A DNA stretch of 64,000 bases from an uncultured Lachnospiraceae bacterium. GTDB taxonomy: Bacteria; Bacillota; Clostridia; Lachnospirales; Lachnospiraceae. The position numbers and the translations under genes are program-made. The notes below the pieces were generated by a model. That model was not told where the DNA came from. It saw nothing but the letters and a program-made list of their open reading frames with translations, and did no database searches. Positions 1-8,217 of the stretch are shown one piece after another; position 1 is the first letter of the stretch, and each line of letters begins with the position of its first letter. Location of the stretch: the NCBI GenBank assembly GCA_910587635.1, contig CAJUNB010000015.1, positions 9,130 through 73,129 on the forward strand. The letters run 5' to 3'.

Positions 1-461
1 GGTCTGAATTCTTCCTCCAGAAAGAAACGCATAAGCATACCGATTCCAAAACGGATGGTATAGGTATGTTCACTTTCCAACCATTTCTCAATATGCTGCA
101 GCAGATCCGGCAGATTTTTCTTCAGAACCTTCGGTGCCATCAGATCACAGGTAGCCCAGTTGTCCACATAAGGCAGAAAGGCTTCCAGATATGCCATGCA
201 TGTTTCATAGTCTTTAATCCCCTCAATCAAAAAACCATGGAGATTGTCTTCCTCATAATAGGTATGGGGCAGTATCTGCAGAAAGGCCGCCCCCTCTTCT
301 GTCCTGCCCAATTCCTTTGCAAATTTCCGAAGTAAAGGTGTGCGCACACCGATTATCTTTTCCTTATCCACCGTAGGCATCAGCTTGCTGTGAAATTCTC
401 TGTATCCCAAGTCCTGAAGATCCCATAAATTCTTCTGTACTTTTTCTTCTGCTGCCGTCAT
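1..461 (-). CDS. DNA alkylation repair protein, AlkD-like (3' part cut by window edge)
   Basis: This gene runs off the left edge, so only its first 153 codons are present. The reading begins MTAAEEKVQKNLWDLQDLGY, followed by a region with GVRTPLLRKFAKEL and later DNWATCDLMAPK. That pattern fits the HEAT-like helical repeat glycosylases of the AlkD family, which excise N3- and N7-alkylated purines; the D..NWA..D stretch matches the family's DNA-facing surface. The start is the ATG at 459-461, with GGAGA about 8 bases upstream. It lies downstream of metY on the same strand, with two hairpins between, so it is probably a separate unit. The family call is by recognition only, and the C-terminal half is not visible. 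Confidence 0.8.
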   Translation of the reverse strand, partial: MTAAEEKVQKNLWDLQDLGYREFHSKLMPTVDKEKIIGVRTPLLRKFAKELGRTEEGAAFLQILPHTYYEEDNLHGFLIEGIKDYETCMAYLEAFLPYVDNWATCDLMAPKVLKKNLPDLLQHIEKWLESEHTYTIRFGIGMLMRFFLEEEFR

Positions 462-488
462 GCTTCGTTCTCCTTTTTTCTTCTGCCA

Positions 489-556
489 GGGCAGGACAAA
501 ATTTGCCTGCCCGCCGTACATGCAATCAGCGGCTGTATCACAGCCGCCTGCATGTA
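489..556. terminator. Two adjacent hairpins between metY and the AlkD-like gene
   Basis: GGGCAGG at 489-495 pairs with CCTGCCC at 506-512. TACATGCA at 517-524 plus GCGGCTG at 529-535 pair with CAGCCGC at 541-547 plus TGCATGTA at 549-556. The second hairpin lies just after the metY stop and could end that transcript, but no clear U-run follows on the minus strand, so its terminator activity is uncertain. Confidence 0.5.
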
Positions 557-578
557 GTCTAACTATATCCTCAGATAC

Positions 579-1886
579 TCACTGAATCGCTTTGAATGCC
601 TCTTCCATATCCTGAAGAATATCATCGATATGCTCCGTGCCGATGGAAAGCCGGATTGTATTCGGCCTGATTCCCTGATCTAACAGCTCTTCTTCCGTAC
701 ATTGACTGTGAGTAGTCGTTGCCGGATGGATAACAAGCGATTTTACGTCCGCTACATTGGCAAGCAGAGAAAACAGTTCCAGACTGTCGATAAAATCTTT
801 GGCTTTCTGAGCATCTCCCTTGATTTCAAACGTAAAGATGGAGCCGCCGCCCTTCGGAAAATATTTCTGATACAGTGCTTTCTGACTCTCATCATCTGTT
901 ACGGAAGGATGATGGACCGCCTCTACCATCGGATGATTCTTCAGGTATGCTGCCACTTTCAGAGCGTTTTCCACATGCCGCTCTACCCGCAGTGACAGTG
1001 TCTCCAGCCCCTGCAGGAAAATAAAAGCATGAAAAGGAGACAGGCAGGCTCCCATATCCCGCAGCAGGATTGCCCGTATCTTTGTTACAAATGCGGCTTT
1101 CCCGGCCGCCTTTGTGAAGACTACCCCATGATAGCTGGGATTGGGCTCTGTCAGGGAAGGAAATTTGCCGGAACCTTTCCAGTCAAATCCGCCACCATCC
1201 ACGATGACGCCGCCAAGGGAAGTGCCATGGCCGCCAATAAATTTTGTGGCAGAATGCACTACAATATCCGCTCCATAGGCAATCGGTCTCACAAGATACG
1301 GCGTAGCAAACGTATTGTCCACTACAAGCGGAATCTTATGGGCATGGGCAATCTTTGCCACAGCCTCGATATCTACCACATCGGAATTGGGATTGCCCAG
1401 TGTCTCAATAAATATTGCCTTTGTATTGTCCAAAATAGCCGCTTCCACTGCCTTTTCATCAAAGATATCCACAAATGTAGTCTGCACGCCATAGGCAGGC
1501 AGTGTATGAGCAAGCAGATTGTAAGTACCGCCGTATATATTTTTCGCCGATACGATATGATCTCCGTTCTGTGCCAGATTCTGAAATGTATAAGTGATGG
1601 CAGCAGCACCGGATGCCACGGCCAGAGCGGCAACACCTCCCTCCAGAGCGGCGATTCTCTGTTCAAACACATCCTCTGTGGGATTCGTCAGACGCCCGTA
1701 TATATTGCCCTCTTCTGTCAGATCAAACCGCGCAGCAGCATGATCACAGTTGCGAAACACATAGGAAGAAGTCTGGTAGATCGGCACTGCCCTGGCATCC
1801 GTCACCGGATCCGGCTTCTCCTGTCCCACATGCAGCTGCAACGTTTCAAAATGAAAGGTTCTGTTCTCTCTTGTCAGTTTACTCAT
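579..1886 (-). CDS. metY: O-acetylhomoserine sulfhydrylase (aminocarboxypropyltransferase)
   Basis: This 435-aa PLP enzyme of the Cys/Met metabolism family makes homocysteine from O-acetylhomoserine and sulfide in the cytoplasm. The PLP-binding lysine is K215 in HSATKFIGGHGTS, and the GNPNSD and VVDNTFATPYL segments are typical. At about 430 residues it has the MetY length rather than that of MetB/MetC (about 380-400). It is the second gene of an operon with cysK, 44 bp downstream of it, so direct sulfhydrylation for cysteine and methionine is encoded together. The ATG at 1886 is preceded by GGAGATAAGAG. Nothing looks disrupted. Confidence 0.95.
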   Translation of the reverse strand: MSKLTRENRTFHFETLQLHVGQEKPDPVTDARAVPIYQTSSYVFRNCDHAAARFDLTEEGNIYGRLTNPTEDVFEQRIAALEGGVAALAVASGAAAITYTFQNLAQNGDHIVSAKNIYGGTYNLLAHTLPAYGVQTTFVDIFDEKAVEAAILDNTKAIFIETLGNPNSDVVDIEAVAKIAHAHKIPLVVDNTFATPYLVRPIAYGADIVVHSATKFIGGHGTSLGGVIVDGGGFDWKGSGKFPSLTEPNPSYHGVVFTKAAGKAAFVTKIRAILLRDMGACLSPFHAFIFLQGLETLSLRVERHVENALKVAAYLKNHPMVEAVHHPSVTDDESQKALYQKYFPKGGGSIFTFEIKGDAQKAKDFIDSLELFSLLANVADVKSLVIHPATTTHSQCTEEELLDQGIRPNTIRLSIGTEHIDDILQDMEEAFKAIQ

Positions 1887-1930
1887 CTCTTATCTCCTTT
1901 ATCTGTCTGTCAAATTTTACAACAATCTCT

Positions 1931-2863
1931 TCATTCTGTAAACAGCGGCGTGGAATAATATCTGTCTCCCGTATCGGGCAGCAGGGCTACAATCGTCTTC
2001 CCTTTATTTTCAGGACGTTTTGCCAGCTGAATCGCTCCATGAAGGGCAGCCCCCGCAGAGATTCCCACCAAAATACCTTCCTTTTTGGCAAGTAATTTTC
2101 CTCCTGCAAAAGCATCCTCATTTTCCACCCGGATGATTTCGTCATAAATTTTCGTATTCAATACATCCGGCACAAATCCGGCTCCGATTCCCTGAATCTT
2201 ATGGGACCCGCCCTTTCCTTCCGAGAGTACCGGAGAGCCGGCAGGCTCCACTGCCACGATTTTCACTTCCGGCTTTTTCTCCTTTAAATATTCTCCTACA
2301 CCGGTCAGCGTCCCACCGGTACCTACTCCGGCCACAAAAATATCAACCGTTCCATCCGTATCGCTCCAGATCTCCGGTCCCGTAGTGGCCTTATGCGCTG
2401 CCGGATTGGCCGGATTTTCAAACTGGCCCGGAATAAAACTGTTCGGAATTTCATCTGCAAGCTCTTTCGCTCTGGCAATGGCCCCCTTCATACCTTTTGC
2501 CCCTTCTGTCAGTACGATCTCCGCGCCATACGCTTTCAGAATATTCCGGCGTTCCACACTCATCGTCTCCGGCATCGTCAAAATGATGCGATACCCTTTC
2601 ACGGCAGCAATGGATGCCAGGCCGATACCTGTATTGCCTGATGTGGGCTCTATAATAACAGAGTCTTCTTTCAGGATCCCCTCTTTTTCCGCCTCTTCGA
2701 TCATCGCTCTGGCAACCCGGTCCTTTACACTGCCTGCCGGATTGAAATATTCCAGCTTCAATAAGACCGTCGCCTCCAGTTCCAGCTCTTTTTCCACATT
2801 TGCAGCTTCCATAAGCGGTGTATTGCCGATCAGTTCCAACGCTCCTTTATAAATATTTGCCAT
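1931..2863 (-). CDS. cysK: Cysteine synthase A (O-acetylserine sulfhydrylase)
   Basis: This 310-aa fold-type II PLP enzyme condenses O-acetylserine with sulfide to give cysteine. K47 in NPAGSVKDR forms the Schiff base, TSGNTG at 74-79 is the substrate loop, and the GVGTGGT-type phosphate loop follows. The ORF opens MANIYKGALELIGNTPL, which is standard for CysK. It is the first gene of the cysK-metY operon and has a well-formed promoter and a palindrome in its leader (separate entries). Length matches the family. Confidence 0.96.
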   Translation of the reverse strand: MANIYKGALELIGNTPLMEAANVEKELELEATVLLKLEYFNPAGSVKDRVARAMIEEAEKEGILKEDSVIIEPTSGNTGIGLASIAAVKGYRIILTMPETMSVERRNILKAYGAEIVLTEGAKGMKGAIARAKELADEIPNSFIPGQFENPANPAAHKATTGPEIWSDTDGTVDIFVAGVGTGGTLTGVGEYLKEKKPEVKIVAVEPAGSPVLSEGKGGSHKIQGIGAGFVPDVLNTKIYDEIIRVENEDAFAGGKLLAKKEGILVGISAGAALHGAIQLAKRPENKGKTIVALLPDTGDRYYSTPLFTE

Positions 2864-2880
2864 TTCCCTTTTCCTCTCTT

Positions 2881-2899
2881 TCCTATTATTTTACTAGGA
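2881..2899. promoter_or_regulatory. Palindrome in the cysK leader, candidate operator
   Basis: TCCTATTATTTTACTAGGA holds perfect 5-bp arms (TCCTA/TAGGA) around 9 bp. It lies about 17 bp downstream of the cysK -10 box and 18 bp before the start codon, where a bound repressor would block transcription. Rrf2-family CymR regulates such genes in other Firmicutes; assigning this site to it is inference. Confidence 0.45.
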
Positions 2900-2915
2900 T
2901 TTATTTGTTAAAAGT

Positions 2916-2944
2916 ATTATGACGCGAAATGCGGAAAATGTCAA
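2916..2944 (-). promoter_or_regulatory. cysK-metY promoter (sigma-A type)
   Basis: Read on the minus strand, the -35 is TTGACA (2939-2944) and the -10 is CATAAT (2916-2921), with 17-bp spacing, about 52 bp before the cysK ATG. Confidence 0.75.
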
Positions 2945-3092
2945 CAGATTTATTTCTCTTCAGCTGCTTTATCACTTCCCCGATATCCCGATAACTGTCT
3001 GCAGATTTCACAGTCACTGTCTTTAAATACATTAGTGGCGAGAAGCCAGTCCTTCAGGGCGATGGTATCATTTCCTATAGCAAAACAGATAA

Positions 3093-3116
3093 CCGGGACA
3101 GCCTTAGCTGCCCCGG
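3093..3116 (-). terminator. Possible pdxT terminator
   Basis: Just around the pdxT stop codon, CCGGGGCAGC and GCTGTCCCGG (minus strand) form a GC-rich hairpin with a 4-nt loop. It is followed by TTATCTGTTTT, a weak U-tract. It probably separates pdxST from cysK. Confidence 0.5.
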
Positions 3117-3670
3117 ATCATCTCCAGAAAATATTGATGTACTCTCGTATCCCCCGTCAGCTCCGGGTGGAATGCGCATGCGAGCTGGCTGCCCTGTCTG
3201 GCCGCCACAGTCCGGCCTCCTGTCCGCGCCAGCTCTTCTCCGTCGTCAAATACCCTTTCGATATAGGGCGCCCGGATAAAAGTCATGGGTATCTTCCCGA
3301 TCCCCTGAAACGTATCTTCTGTATGAAAGCTGCCAAGCTGTCTGCCATAGGCGTTCCGTCTGGCCCGGATACTCATCGTGGCAAGGCTCTCCTGTCCGCC
3401 CTCCACTTCCTTCGCCAGAAGAATCAGTCCGGCACATGTGCCAAATACAGGCATACCGCCCAGAATTTTTCTCCGGATATCTGTAAACAAATCCAGATCT
3501 TTCAGAAGCTTTCCCATTACCGTGCTTTCTCCGCCGGGCAGAATCAAACCGTCGAACTCTCTGTCCAGATCCTTTTTCTGCCGTATCTGAAAGTGCTCTG
3601 CGCCAAGCCTGGTCAGCATACTGCCGTGCTCTGCAAAGGCTCCCTGAAGAGCAAGAATCCCTATCACCAT
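3104..3670 (-). CDS. pdxT: Pyridoxal 5'-phosphate synthase glutaminase subunit PdxT
   Basis: This 188-aa class I glutamine amidotransferase hydrolyses glutamine and passes ammonia to PdxS for de novo PLP synthesis. The nucleophile C79 lies in FGTCAGL, and H168 and E170 in FHPE complete the triad; PGGEST at 45-50 is the oxyanion-loop signature. The start codon lies one base after the pdxS stop, so the two are translationally coupled as expected for the PdxS12-PdxT12 complex. The PLP product serves the PLP enzymes MetY, CysK and the LysA-like protein encoded nearby. Confidence 0.96.
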   Translation of the reverse strand: MVIGILALQGAFAEHGSMLTRLGAEHFQIRQKKDLDREFDGLILPGGESTVMGKLLKDLDLFTDIRRKILGGMPVFGTCAGLILLAKEVEGGQESLATMSIRARRNAYGRQLGSFHTEDTFQGIGKIPMTFIRAPYIERVFDDGEELARTGGRTVAARQGSQLACAFHPELTGDTRVHQYFLEMIRGS

Positions 3671-3671
3671 G

Positions 3672-4547
3672 TCACTTGCCCCGCTCTGCCATCAACAGTT
3701 CTATTTCCTGTTCATTGATGCCTACCATCGCCTCTCCCAGATCAGTGGACAGCTCAGCGATCATTCCTGCATCCGTATAATTAGTAACAGCTTTGACGAT
3801 AGCCGCCGCACGTTTTGCCGGATCACCGGATTTAAAAATTCCGCTTCCCACAAATACCCCTTCTGCTCCAAGCTGCATCATCAGAGCAGCATCCGCCGGT
3901 GTGGCCACGCCTCCTGCCGCAAAATTCACCACCGGAAGCCTGCCATTTTCATAAACATAAGAAAGCAGCTCTACCGGCACTGCCAGCTCCTTGGCCGCCT
4001 CAAACAGCTCATCCTTTCTCATGTTCTGCACTCTGCGAATCTCAGCGTTCATCATTCTCATATGACGCACTGCCTGGACTACATCTCCCGTTCCCGGTTC
4101 TCCCTTAGTCCTTATCATGGAAGCTCCCTCTGCGATACGCCGCAGCGCCTCTCCCAGATCTCTCGCCCCACATACAAAGGGAACCCGGAACGCGTGCTTG
4201 TCAATATGATAGATGTCATCCGCAGGAGAGAGCACCTCGCTCTCATCGATATAGTCTATCTCAATGGCCTCCAATATCTGTGCTTCTACGAAATGTCCGA
4301 TACGACACTTTGCCATGACCGGGATGGAGACTGCCTCCTGGATACCCCGTATCATCTTCGGGTCACTCATCCGGGAGACACCGCCTGCTGCACGGATATC
4401 CGCCGGAATCCGCTCCAGCGCCATGACCGCACAGGCTCCTGCTTCCTGGGCTATTTGGGCCTGCTCAGGCGTTGTCACATCCATAATGACACCTCCCTTG
4501 AGCATCTGTGCCAGCTGTTTATTCAGTTCATATCTGTTCTCTGCCAT
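3672..4547 (-). CDS. pdxS: Pyridoxal 5'-phosphate synthase lyase subunit PdxS
   Basis: This 291-aa (beta/alpha)8 subunit makes PLP from ribose 5-phosphate, glyceraldehyde 3-phosphate and PdxT-supplied ammonia. K80 in VMAKCRIGHF is the Schiff-base lysine, and GEPGTGDVVQAVRHMR carries the phosphate and second-lysine region. The open frame extends 22 codons further upstream. I place the start at MAENRYELNK because AGGACAGG lies before it and family members begin at this point. It is the first gene of pdxST. Two TATAAT-like boxes about 100-120 bp upstream (4640-4665, minus strand) may mark its promoter. Confidence 0.96.
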   Translation of the reverse strand: MAENRYELNKQLAQMLKGGVIMDVTTPEQAQIAQEAGACAVMALERIPADIRAAGGVSRMSDPKMIRGIQEAVSIPVMAKCRIGHFVEAQILEAIEIDYIDESEVLSPADDIYHIDKHAFRVPFVCGARDLGEALRRIAEGASMIRTKGEPGTGDVVQAVRHMRMMNAEIRRVQNMRKDELFEAAKELAVPVELLSYVYENGRLPVVNFAAGGVATPADAALMMQLGAEGVFVGSGIFKSGDPAKRAAAIVKAVTNYTDAGMIAELSTDLGEAMVGINEQEIELLMAERGK

Positions 4548-4703
4548 TTTTCCTGTCCTTTCTCTCAATCTTTTCGTTTTCCCTATGGATATCCTCACTG
4601 GACAAGGGAACACACACCCTTATCAATCAAAGGCAAACTCCATTATACCGAAAAATGGCATTATACAAATATCCAGTTTTTATATTTTTAACCAGTCCAG
4701 TTT

Positions 4704-6527
4704 CTACTGCTGCGGGGCATTTCCCTCTTCCTGAGCAGGTATTCTCCACTCCAGAATTTTCCCTGCTAATTGGTAAGAAAAGTTGAAATCCCGGATTCCC
4801 ATTTCCTCATAGGTTTCCTGTATTTTTTCAAGTCTGTCGTTAATATAATATTTCTTCCAGCTTCCCTCTTCCGTTTCCCATTCCCGTTTCTCCAGCACTC
4901 CTGCTTCTTCCAGTGCCGGTATGGCATCGCTGCTCAGAGAGAAAATATATTCTATATCCACATCCTCATAATGGCGCAGATTATAACGGGCGATATGATA
5001 ATCCGGCCTCGCCAGAGAAAACAGAATATAAAACAGCGTCACCGCCACCGTACTGAACTGAAAAAGCGGAAATTCGTTGTAATAAATTGTAATAATACAG
5101 CCGATGAGAAGTACCGTAATCAACGCAAGGGCCCAGAGTACCAGCACCCTCAGGAACGTCAGCTGATATGTCTCGATATACAACAGCATCCTCATGGCGG
5201 AAGAAGCGATCATCACAAAGGTACAGCAGGAAAATACAGTCAATACCGCTTTCAGAGCCATATGCTGCCGGAACCAGGAAATACAGATCAGAATAATCCC
5301 CAGGTTGATCATGCAGACAAACAACAACTGAAAGAATCCTTCCCTCGCATAGGAGGCATAAGTATATCCTTCCGGCAGGCGAAAACCTCCTACAAACAGG
5401 TAGGAAACCTGAATAAAGGAAAAAATCAGATACATTACTGTAATAATCGACAGGAAAGTTATACCTACTACCGGCTCCCATTTTTTCTTTTCCCTTACTG
5501 CTTCATCGATCTGGCCACTGGCGAAATAGGCCAGCATACAGTAAGTGCCCACAAACCCGGCAAAGAGCAAAAACATTACATAAAAAGGATGCTCCGGGAA
5601 TCTGATATTCTGAAACAATTCTCCGAACAGACTGCGGAAGACCGCATCCGCACTGACAAGCAGACTCGTCAGAATAATTAACAGTGGCACAGATATGGCA
5701 ACACCCAGCCAGATATATTTTGCCATAATGGATTTCCCCTTTTCTTTCCTGTCCAGGTATGCAGAAAAGGACTTTCCCAGACTCCCCATAAATCCAAGAC
5801 TGACAAAGGGAGCCAGCAGCATCTGAAAGGCAAATTTCCCGAATCCCCATCTGGATGTACCGCAAAAATGAGTAAAAAGGATACTCAGAAACAGCAGAAA
5901 CATTCCCACCGTATTGAAAAAAATGAGCGTTCCACTTCCTGTGAGCCAACTGCTCGCGCTCAAAATTCCCCAGGCTGCAAAATAGAATATAACACTCTTT
6001 CTGATCGGAAGCGAAAGATGATAAAAAATACCGAGAAGTCCCGCCATGGAAACAGCGGACAATACCGATACGGAAATCCCCCTGAATCCCGGATACAGGC
6101 AGATAGCAAATAAAATACCGTATAGCATACAGCCACATCCGTAGATCAGAAAATGATTCTGTATCTTTTCCAGCATTTTGCTGACCTTTTTCTGAGCCGT
6201 GACCCTGACAGCCACCAACTGTTGCGGATTGCCCTGCACGATATACTGAACAGAATTGCCCTGGGATAGATACGGCTGTTGATTCCCCTGCGGTCCATAC
6301 GACGGCTGCGGACTTTCCTGTGGTCCATATGGCTGTGGACCTTCCTGCGATCTATATGACTCTGGATTCTCCTGTGGTCCATATGGCTGCGGATTTCCCT
6401 GCGGCCCATATGACTCTGGACCTTCCTGCGGCCCATACGACTCTGGATTTCCCTGAGCAGTCTGCTGCAGCTGCCCGCTCCCTGTTTCTCTGGTTCCTGT
6501 TTCTCTGTTAAAAAAATCTCCGTACAT
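4704..6527 (-). CDS. DUF4153/DUF4173-type membrane protein with YGPQ repeats
   Basis: This 607-aa protein starts at an ATG preceded by AGGAGG at 10-base spacing; a 13-codon upstream extension is rejected. Residues about 25-100 are a Gly/Pro/Gln/Tyr-rich stretch of roughly ten imperfect copies of a (E/G)xPQPYGPQ unit. From about 130 to 500 there are at least ten hydrophobic helices. The soluble tail has YNLRHYEDVDIEYIFSLSSDA, typical of the DUF4153/DUF4173 group of unknown function. The repeat probably lies on the cytoplasmic or wall-facing side and may vary in length between strains. No partner gene explains its role; the downstream pdx operon is unrelated. Confidence 0.75.
   Translation of the reverse strand: MYGDFFNRETGTRETGSGQLQQTAQGNPESYGPQEGPESYGPQGNPQPYGPQENPESYRSQEGPQPYGPQESPQPSYGPQGNQQPYLSQGNSVQYIVQGNPQQLVAVRVTAQKKVSKMLEKIQNHFLIYGCGCMLYGILFAICLYPGFRGISVSVLSAVSMAGLLGIFYHLSLPIRKSVIFYFAAWGILSASSWLTGSGTLIFFNTVGMFLLFLSILFTHFCGTSRWGFGKFAFQMLLAPFVSLGFMGSLGKSFSAYLDRKEKGKSIMAKYIWLGVAISVPLLIILTSLLVSADAVFRSLFGELFQNIRFPEHPFYVMFLLFAGFVGTYCMLAYFASGQIDEAVREKKKWEPVVGITFLSIITVMYLIFSFIQVSYLFVGGFRLPEGYTYASYAREGFFQLLFVCMINLGIILICISWFRQHMALKAVLTVFSCCTFVMIASSAMRMLLYIETYQLTFLRVLVLWALALITVLLIGCIITIYYNEFPLFQFSTVAVTLFYILFSLARPDYHIARYNLRHYEDVDIEYIFSLSSDAIPALEEAGVLEKREWETEEGSWKKYYINDRLEKIQETYEEMGIRDFNFSYQLAGKILEWRIPAQEEGNAPQQ
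6240..6460. repeat. In-gene tandem repeat coding for YGPQ units
   Basis: Near-identical blocks such as GGTCCATATGGCTGTGG recur about every 24-27 bases. They encode the Gly/Pro/Gln-rich N-terminal segment of the membrane protein. Confidence 0.7.
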
Positions 6528-6627
6528 AAAGATATTTCCTCCTGATTTTATATGATAAGACCACATATGACAAACGTCCTATGAGGTATGTCCCGATTCA
6601 CTCTTTTCCGACTGTGTATCCCTTTGT

Positions 6628-6858
6628 TCACTGAGCATATGCTGTCTCAGCTTCCCCGTCCGGGCGCCATTCCAGTATATCTCCCGGCTGACAGTCCAGG
6701 GCCGCACATATTTTATTCAATGTGTCTATTTTAATAGCTTTCGCTTTACCGTTTTTCAATATAGAAATATTGACCATCGTAATGCCCACCCGTTCAGACA
6801 ATTCCGTCACACTCATTTTGCGCTTCGCCAGCATGACATCCACATTTATGATAATCAT
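6628..6858 (-). CDS. Small XRE-family HTH regulator (YozG-like)
   Basis: This 76-aa protein is a lone Cro/CI-type helix-turn-helix: VDVMLAKRKMSVTELSERVGITMVNISILKNGKAKAI, then DTLNKICAALDCQPGDILEW, is the whole domain. I prefer the ATG at 6858 over the in-frame GTG 9 bases upstream, because AGGTGA then sits 5 bases ahead and homologues begin MIIIN. It follows the DUF2975 gene by 15 bp, the usual pairing in Firmicutes. The pair presumably forms a small membrane-linked regulatory unit, although the signal is not known. Confidence 0.85.
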   Translation of the reverse strand: MIIINVDVMLAKRKMSVTELSERVGITMVNISILKNGKAKAIKIDTLNKICAALDCQPGDILEWRPDGEAETAYAQ

Positions 6859-6873
6859 CTCTCTCACCTTTTC

Positions 6874-7353
6874 CTAAATGGTCAGTTCACTCTCTTTTTC
6901 CAGCTCCGCCGCCTTATATACGAGATGGGACAGGGAGGCAGCAGCTACCGTCACTGTCACTCCGGCAAAAACAACTACGATACAGAGTACCATCATGGCT
7001 CCATGGCTCATATCCAGCACATAAAAGACACCGCTTCCAACAAATAACAGTACCGAATCAAAAGCTGCCAGCCCGGCGATATATTTCAGCAGTCGCGCAT
7101 TGATAGCAGAAAATGAATTGTCTTTTCCGATTTCCACTGAAATTTTCCAGCCGCACAGCAGCACAAGATAACATGGCACCGCTGTAATCCAGAGAAACAG
7201 CATCCAGGGAAAATAGCAATGGGCATATTCCGGTGCATATTGCAGTATAGCCTTCCCCCAGACAGGAAGGAAATAAAAATAAATAACCAGCCCACACAGG
7301 CCGACTCCGATAATCACTGCCTTGAGCGAATTTACCAGGTCCTTCTGACTCAT
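6874..7353 (-). CDS. DUF2975 membrane protein
   Basis: This 159-aa protein has four predicted membrane helices (about residues 10-30, 45-65, 92-115 and 120-142) and no recognisable catalytic motif. The ATG at 7353 follows GGAGGAGG; an upstream GTG 21 bases earlier overlaps that ribosome binding site and is rejected. DUF2975 proteins are typically encoded with a YozG-type XRE protein, as here, and may modulate it at the membrane. Function is unknown. Confidence 0.8.
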   Translation of the reverse strand: MSQKDLVNSLKAVIIGVGLCGLVIYFYFLPVWGKAILQYAPEYAHCYFPWMLFLWITAVPCYLVLLCGWKISVEIGKDNSFSAINARLLKYIAGLAAFDSVLLFVGSGVFYVLDMSHGAMMVLCIVVVFAGVTVTVAAASLSHLVYKAAELEKESELTI

Positions 7354-7412
7354 AGCAACCTCCTCCAATCCCACTTATGATTTTCCAGATATTTCATATC
7401 GTTTATGGGTAC

Positions 7413-7441
7413 ACTATATCACCATGGAAATATACTGTCAA
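7413..7441 (-). promoter_or_regulatory. Promoter of the DUF2975-XRE pair
   Basis: On the minus strand, TTGACA (7436-7441) and TATAGT (7413-7418) are separated by 17 bp, 60 bp before the DUF2975 start. Confidence 0.7.
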
Positions 7442-7485
7442 TATATTTTTATCGCATTTCAATAAATTATTATTGTATTTATAAA

Positions 7486-7583
7486 AATACTGCTTCGCAG
7501 GATTCGACGCGCGCTGCGCTTTGAAGCAGCATTCCTCTTCGCTAGCTGCGCATCAAAAATGAGGCCGACTATCCTGTCGGCTT
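7486..7583. repeat. GC-rich palindromic element in the DUF2975-Fur intergenic region
   Basis: The 400-bp gap between the DUF2975 and Fur-like genes holds a structured segment: CTGCTTC near 7493 pairs with GAAGCAG near 7524, followed by CGCTAGCTGCGCATC. A second hairpin has GCCGAC at 7564-7569 and GTCGGC at 7576-7581, with a short U-tract on the minus strand. Base composition differs sharply from the AT-rich flanks. It may belong to the dispersed intergenic elements near 8.2, 9.0, 13.9 and 44.3 kb, but the link is weak. Confidence 0.4.
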
Positions 7584-7639
7584 CATATTCTGAAATTTCT
7601 AAAACCTGAATAACAGACCTGTCTCCCTCCTATTCTCTC

Positions 7640-7687
7640 TTGACATAATATTTAGAATCTATATAATAGTATTAGAATAATTCTAAT
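7640..7687 (+). promoter_or_regulatory. Promoter with PerR box for the Fur-like gene
   Basis: The -35 is TTGACA (7640-7645) and the -10 is TATAAT (7662-7667), with 16-bp spacing. Immediately downstream is the perfect palindrome ATTAGAATAATTCTAAT (7671-7687), nearly identical to the known PerR box TTATAATNATTATAA. A regulator bound here would cover the start site, so negative autoregulation by the downstream gene is likely. Confidence 0.8.
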
Positions 7688-7702
7688 TGCAGGGAAAGAT
7701 TT

Positions 7703-7750
7703 ATGGAACAAAAAGTAAAAGACAATGATGGTATTAATAATTTCATTTAG
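7703..7750 (+). CDS. Possible 15-codon leader ORF (MEQKVKDNDGINNFI)
   Basis: An ATG with AGGGAAAG upstream opens a 15-codon frame ending in TAG, 26 bp before the Fur-like start. It could be a leader peptide, a decayed gene start or chance. No family is recognised. Confidence 0.25.
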   Translation: MEQKVKDNDGINNFI

Positions 7751-7776
7751 TTTTTGGAAAACAGGATAACGACTTT

Positions 7777-8136
7777 ATGACAAAATACGAAAAGGCAATT
7801 TATCACATTATTCATACTTCGTCGATGCATCTGACTGCAGGTCATATATTTGAATTACTGAAAAAAGAGTATCCGAAAGTGGTCCTGGCAACAGTATATA
7901 ATAATCTGAATAAACTGTGGGAATCCGGTCTCATTCGTAAGATTACCTTAGAAGGTATGCCGGAATTTTATGACAGGACAGGCAGACATGACCATTTGAT
8001 TTGCAGGCAGTGCGGAGAAATAGCCGATATTTCCCTGAAGGATCTGACAGCATCCCTGCGTGACCGCCTGGGGGAAAGTTATCTGTCTTATGATCTGAAA
8101 GTATACTATCTTTGTCCAAATTGCAGGAAAATATAA
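7777..8136 (+). CDS. Fur-family regulator, PerR-like, short form
   Basis: This 119-aa protein is shorter than usual PerR/Fur (about 140). The N-terminal winged helix (residues about 1-65) contains the family's ATVYNNLNKL recognition segment. The dimerisation half carries HDHLICRQCG with C76 and C79, and YYLCPNC with C113 and C116, the structural zinc site of PerR-type proteins. The extra N-terminal helix of typical PerR is missing, as in some clostridial members. A PerR box in its own promoter and the downstream redox genes support peroxide sensing. The metal-ligand His/Asp set needed for His oxidation cannot be confirmed by eye. AGGATAACG precedes the ATG. Confidence 0.88.
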   Translation: MTKYEKAIYHIIHTSSMHLTAGHIFELLKKEYPKVVLATVYNNLNKLWESGLIRKITLEGMPEFYDRTGRHDHLICRQCGEIADISLKDLTASLRDRLGESYLSYDLKVYYLCPNCRKI

Positions 8137-8139
8137 AAA

Positions 8140-8200
8140 AGAATCGCGCATGCGGAACTACGAAGCAATTGTTCCCGCTCCGCCGCAGTGCGATCGAAAT
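8140..8200. repeat. Dispersed intergenic element, copy A
   Basis: Between the Fur-like and SDR genes there is AAAGAATCGCGCATGCGG, then GAAGCAATT, then CCGCAGTGCGATC. The GAAGCAATT and CAGTGCGATC blocks recur in the same order near 44.2 kb, and CAGTGCGATC recurs near 9.03 kb. GCGG-AAC and GTT-CCCGC can pair. Confidence 0.5.
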
Positions 8201-8217
8201 TTATGGAGGAAAATAAC

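Noticed and set aside
2948..3100. Open minus-strand frame ending in CRQLSGYRGSDKAAEEK between pdxT and cysK
   Set aside because: There is no start codon in frame, it continues from the shifted pdxT frame, and no family is recognised.
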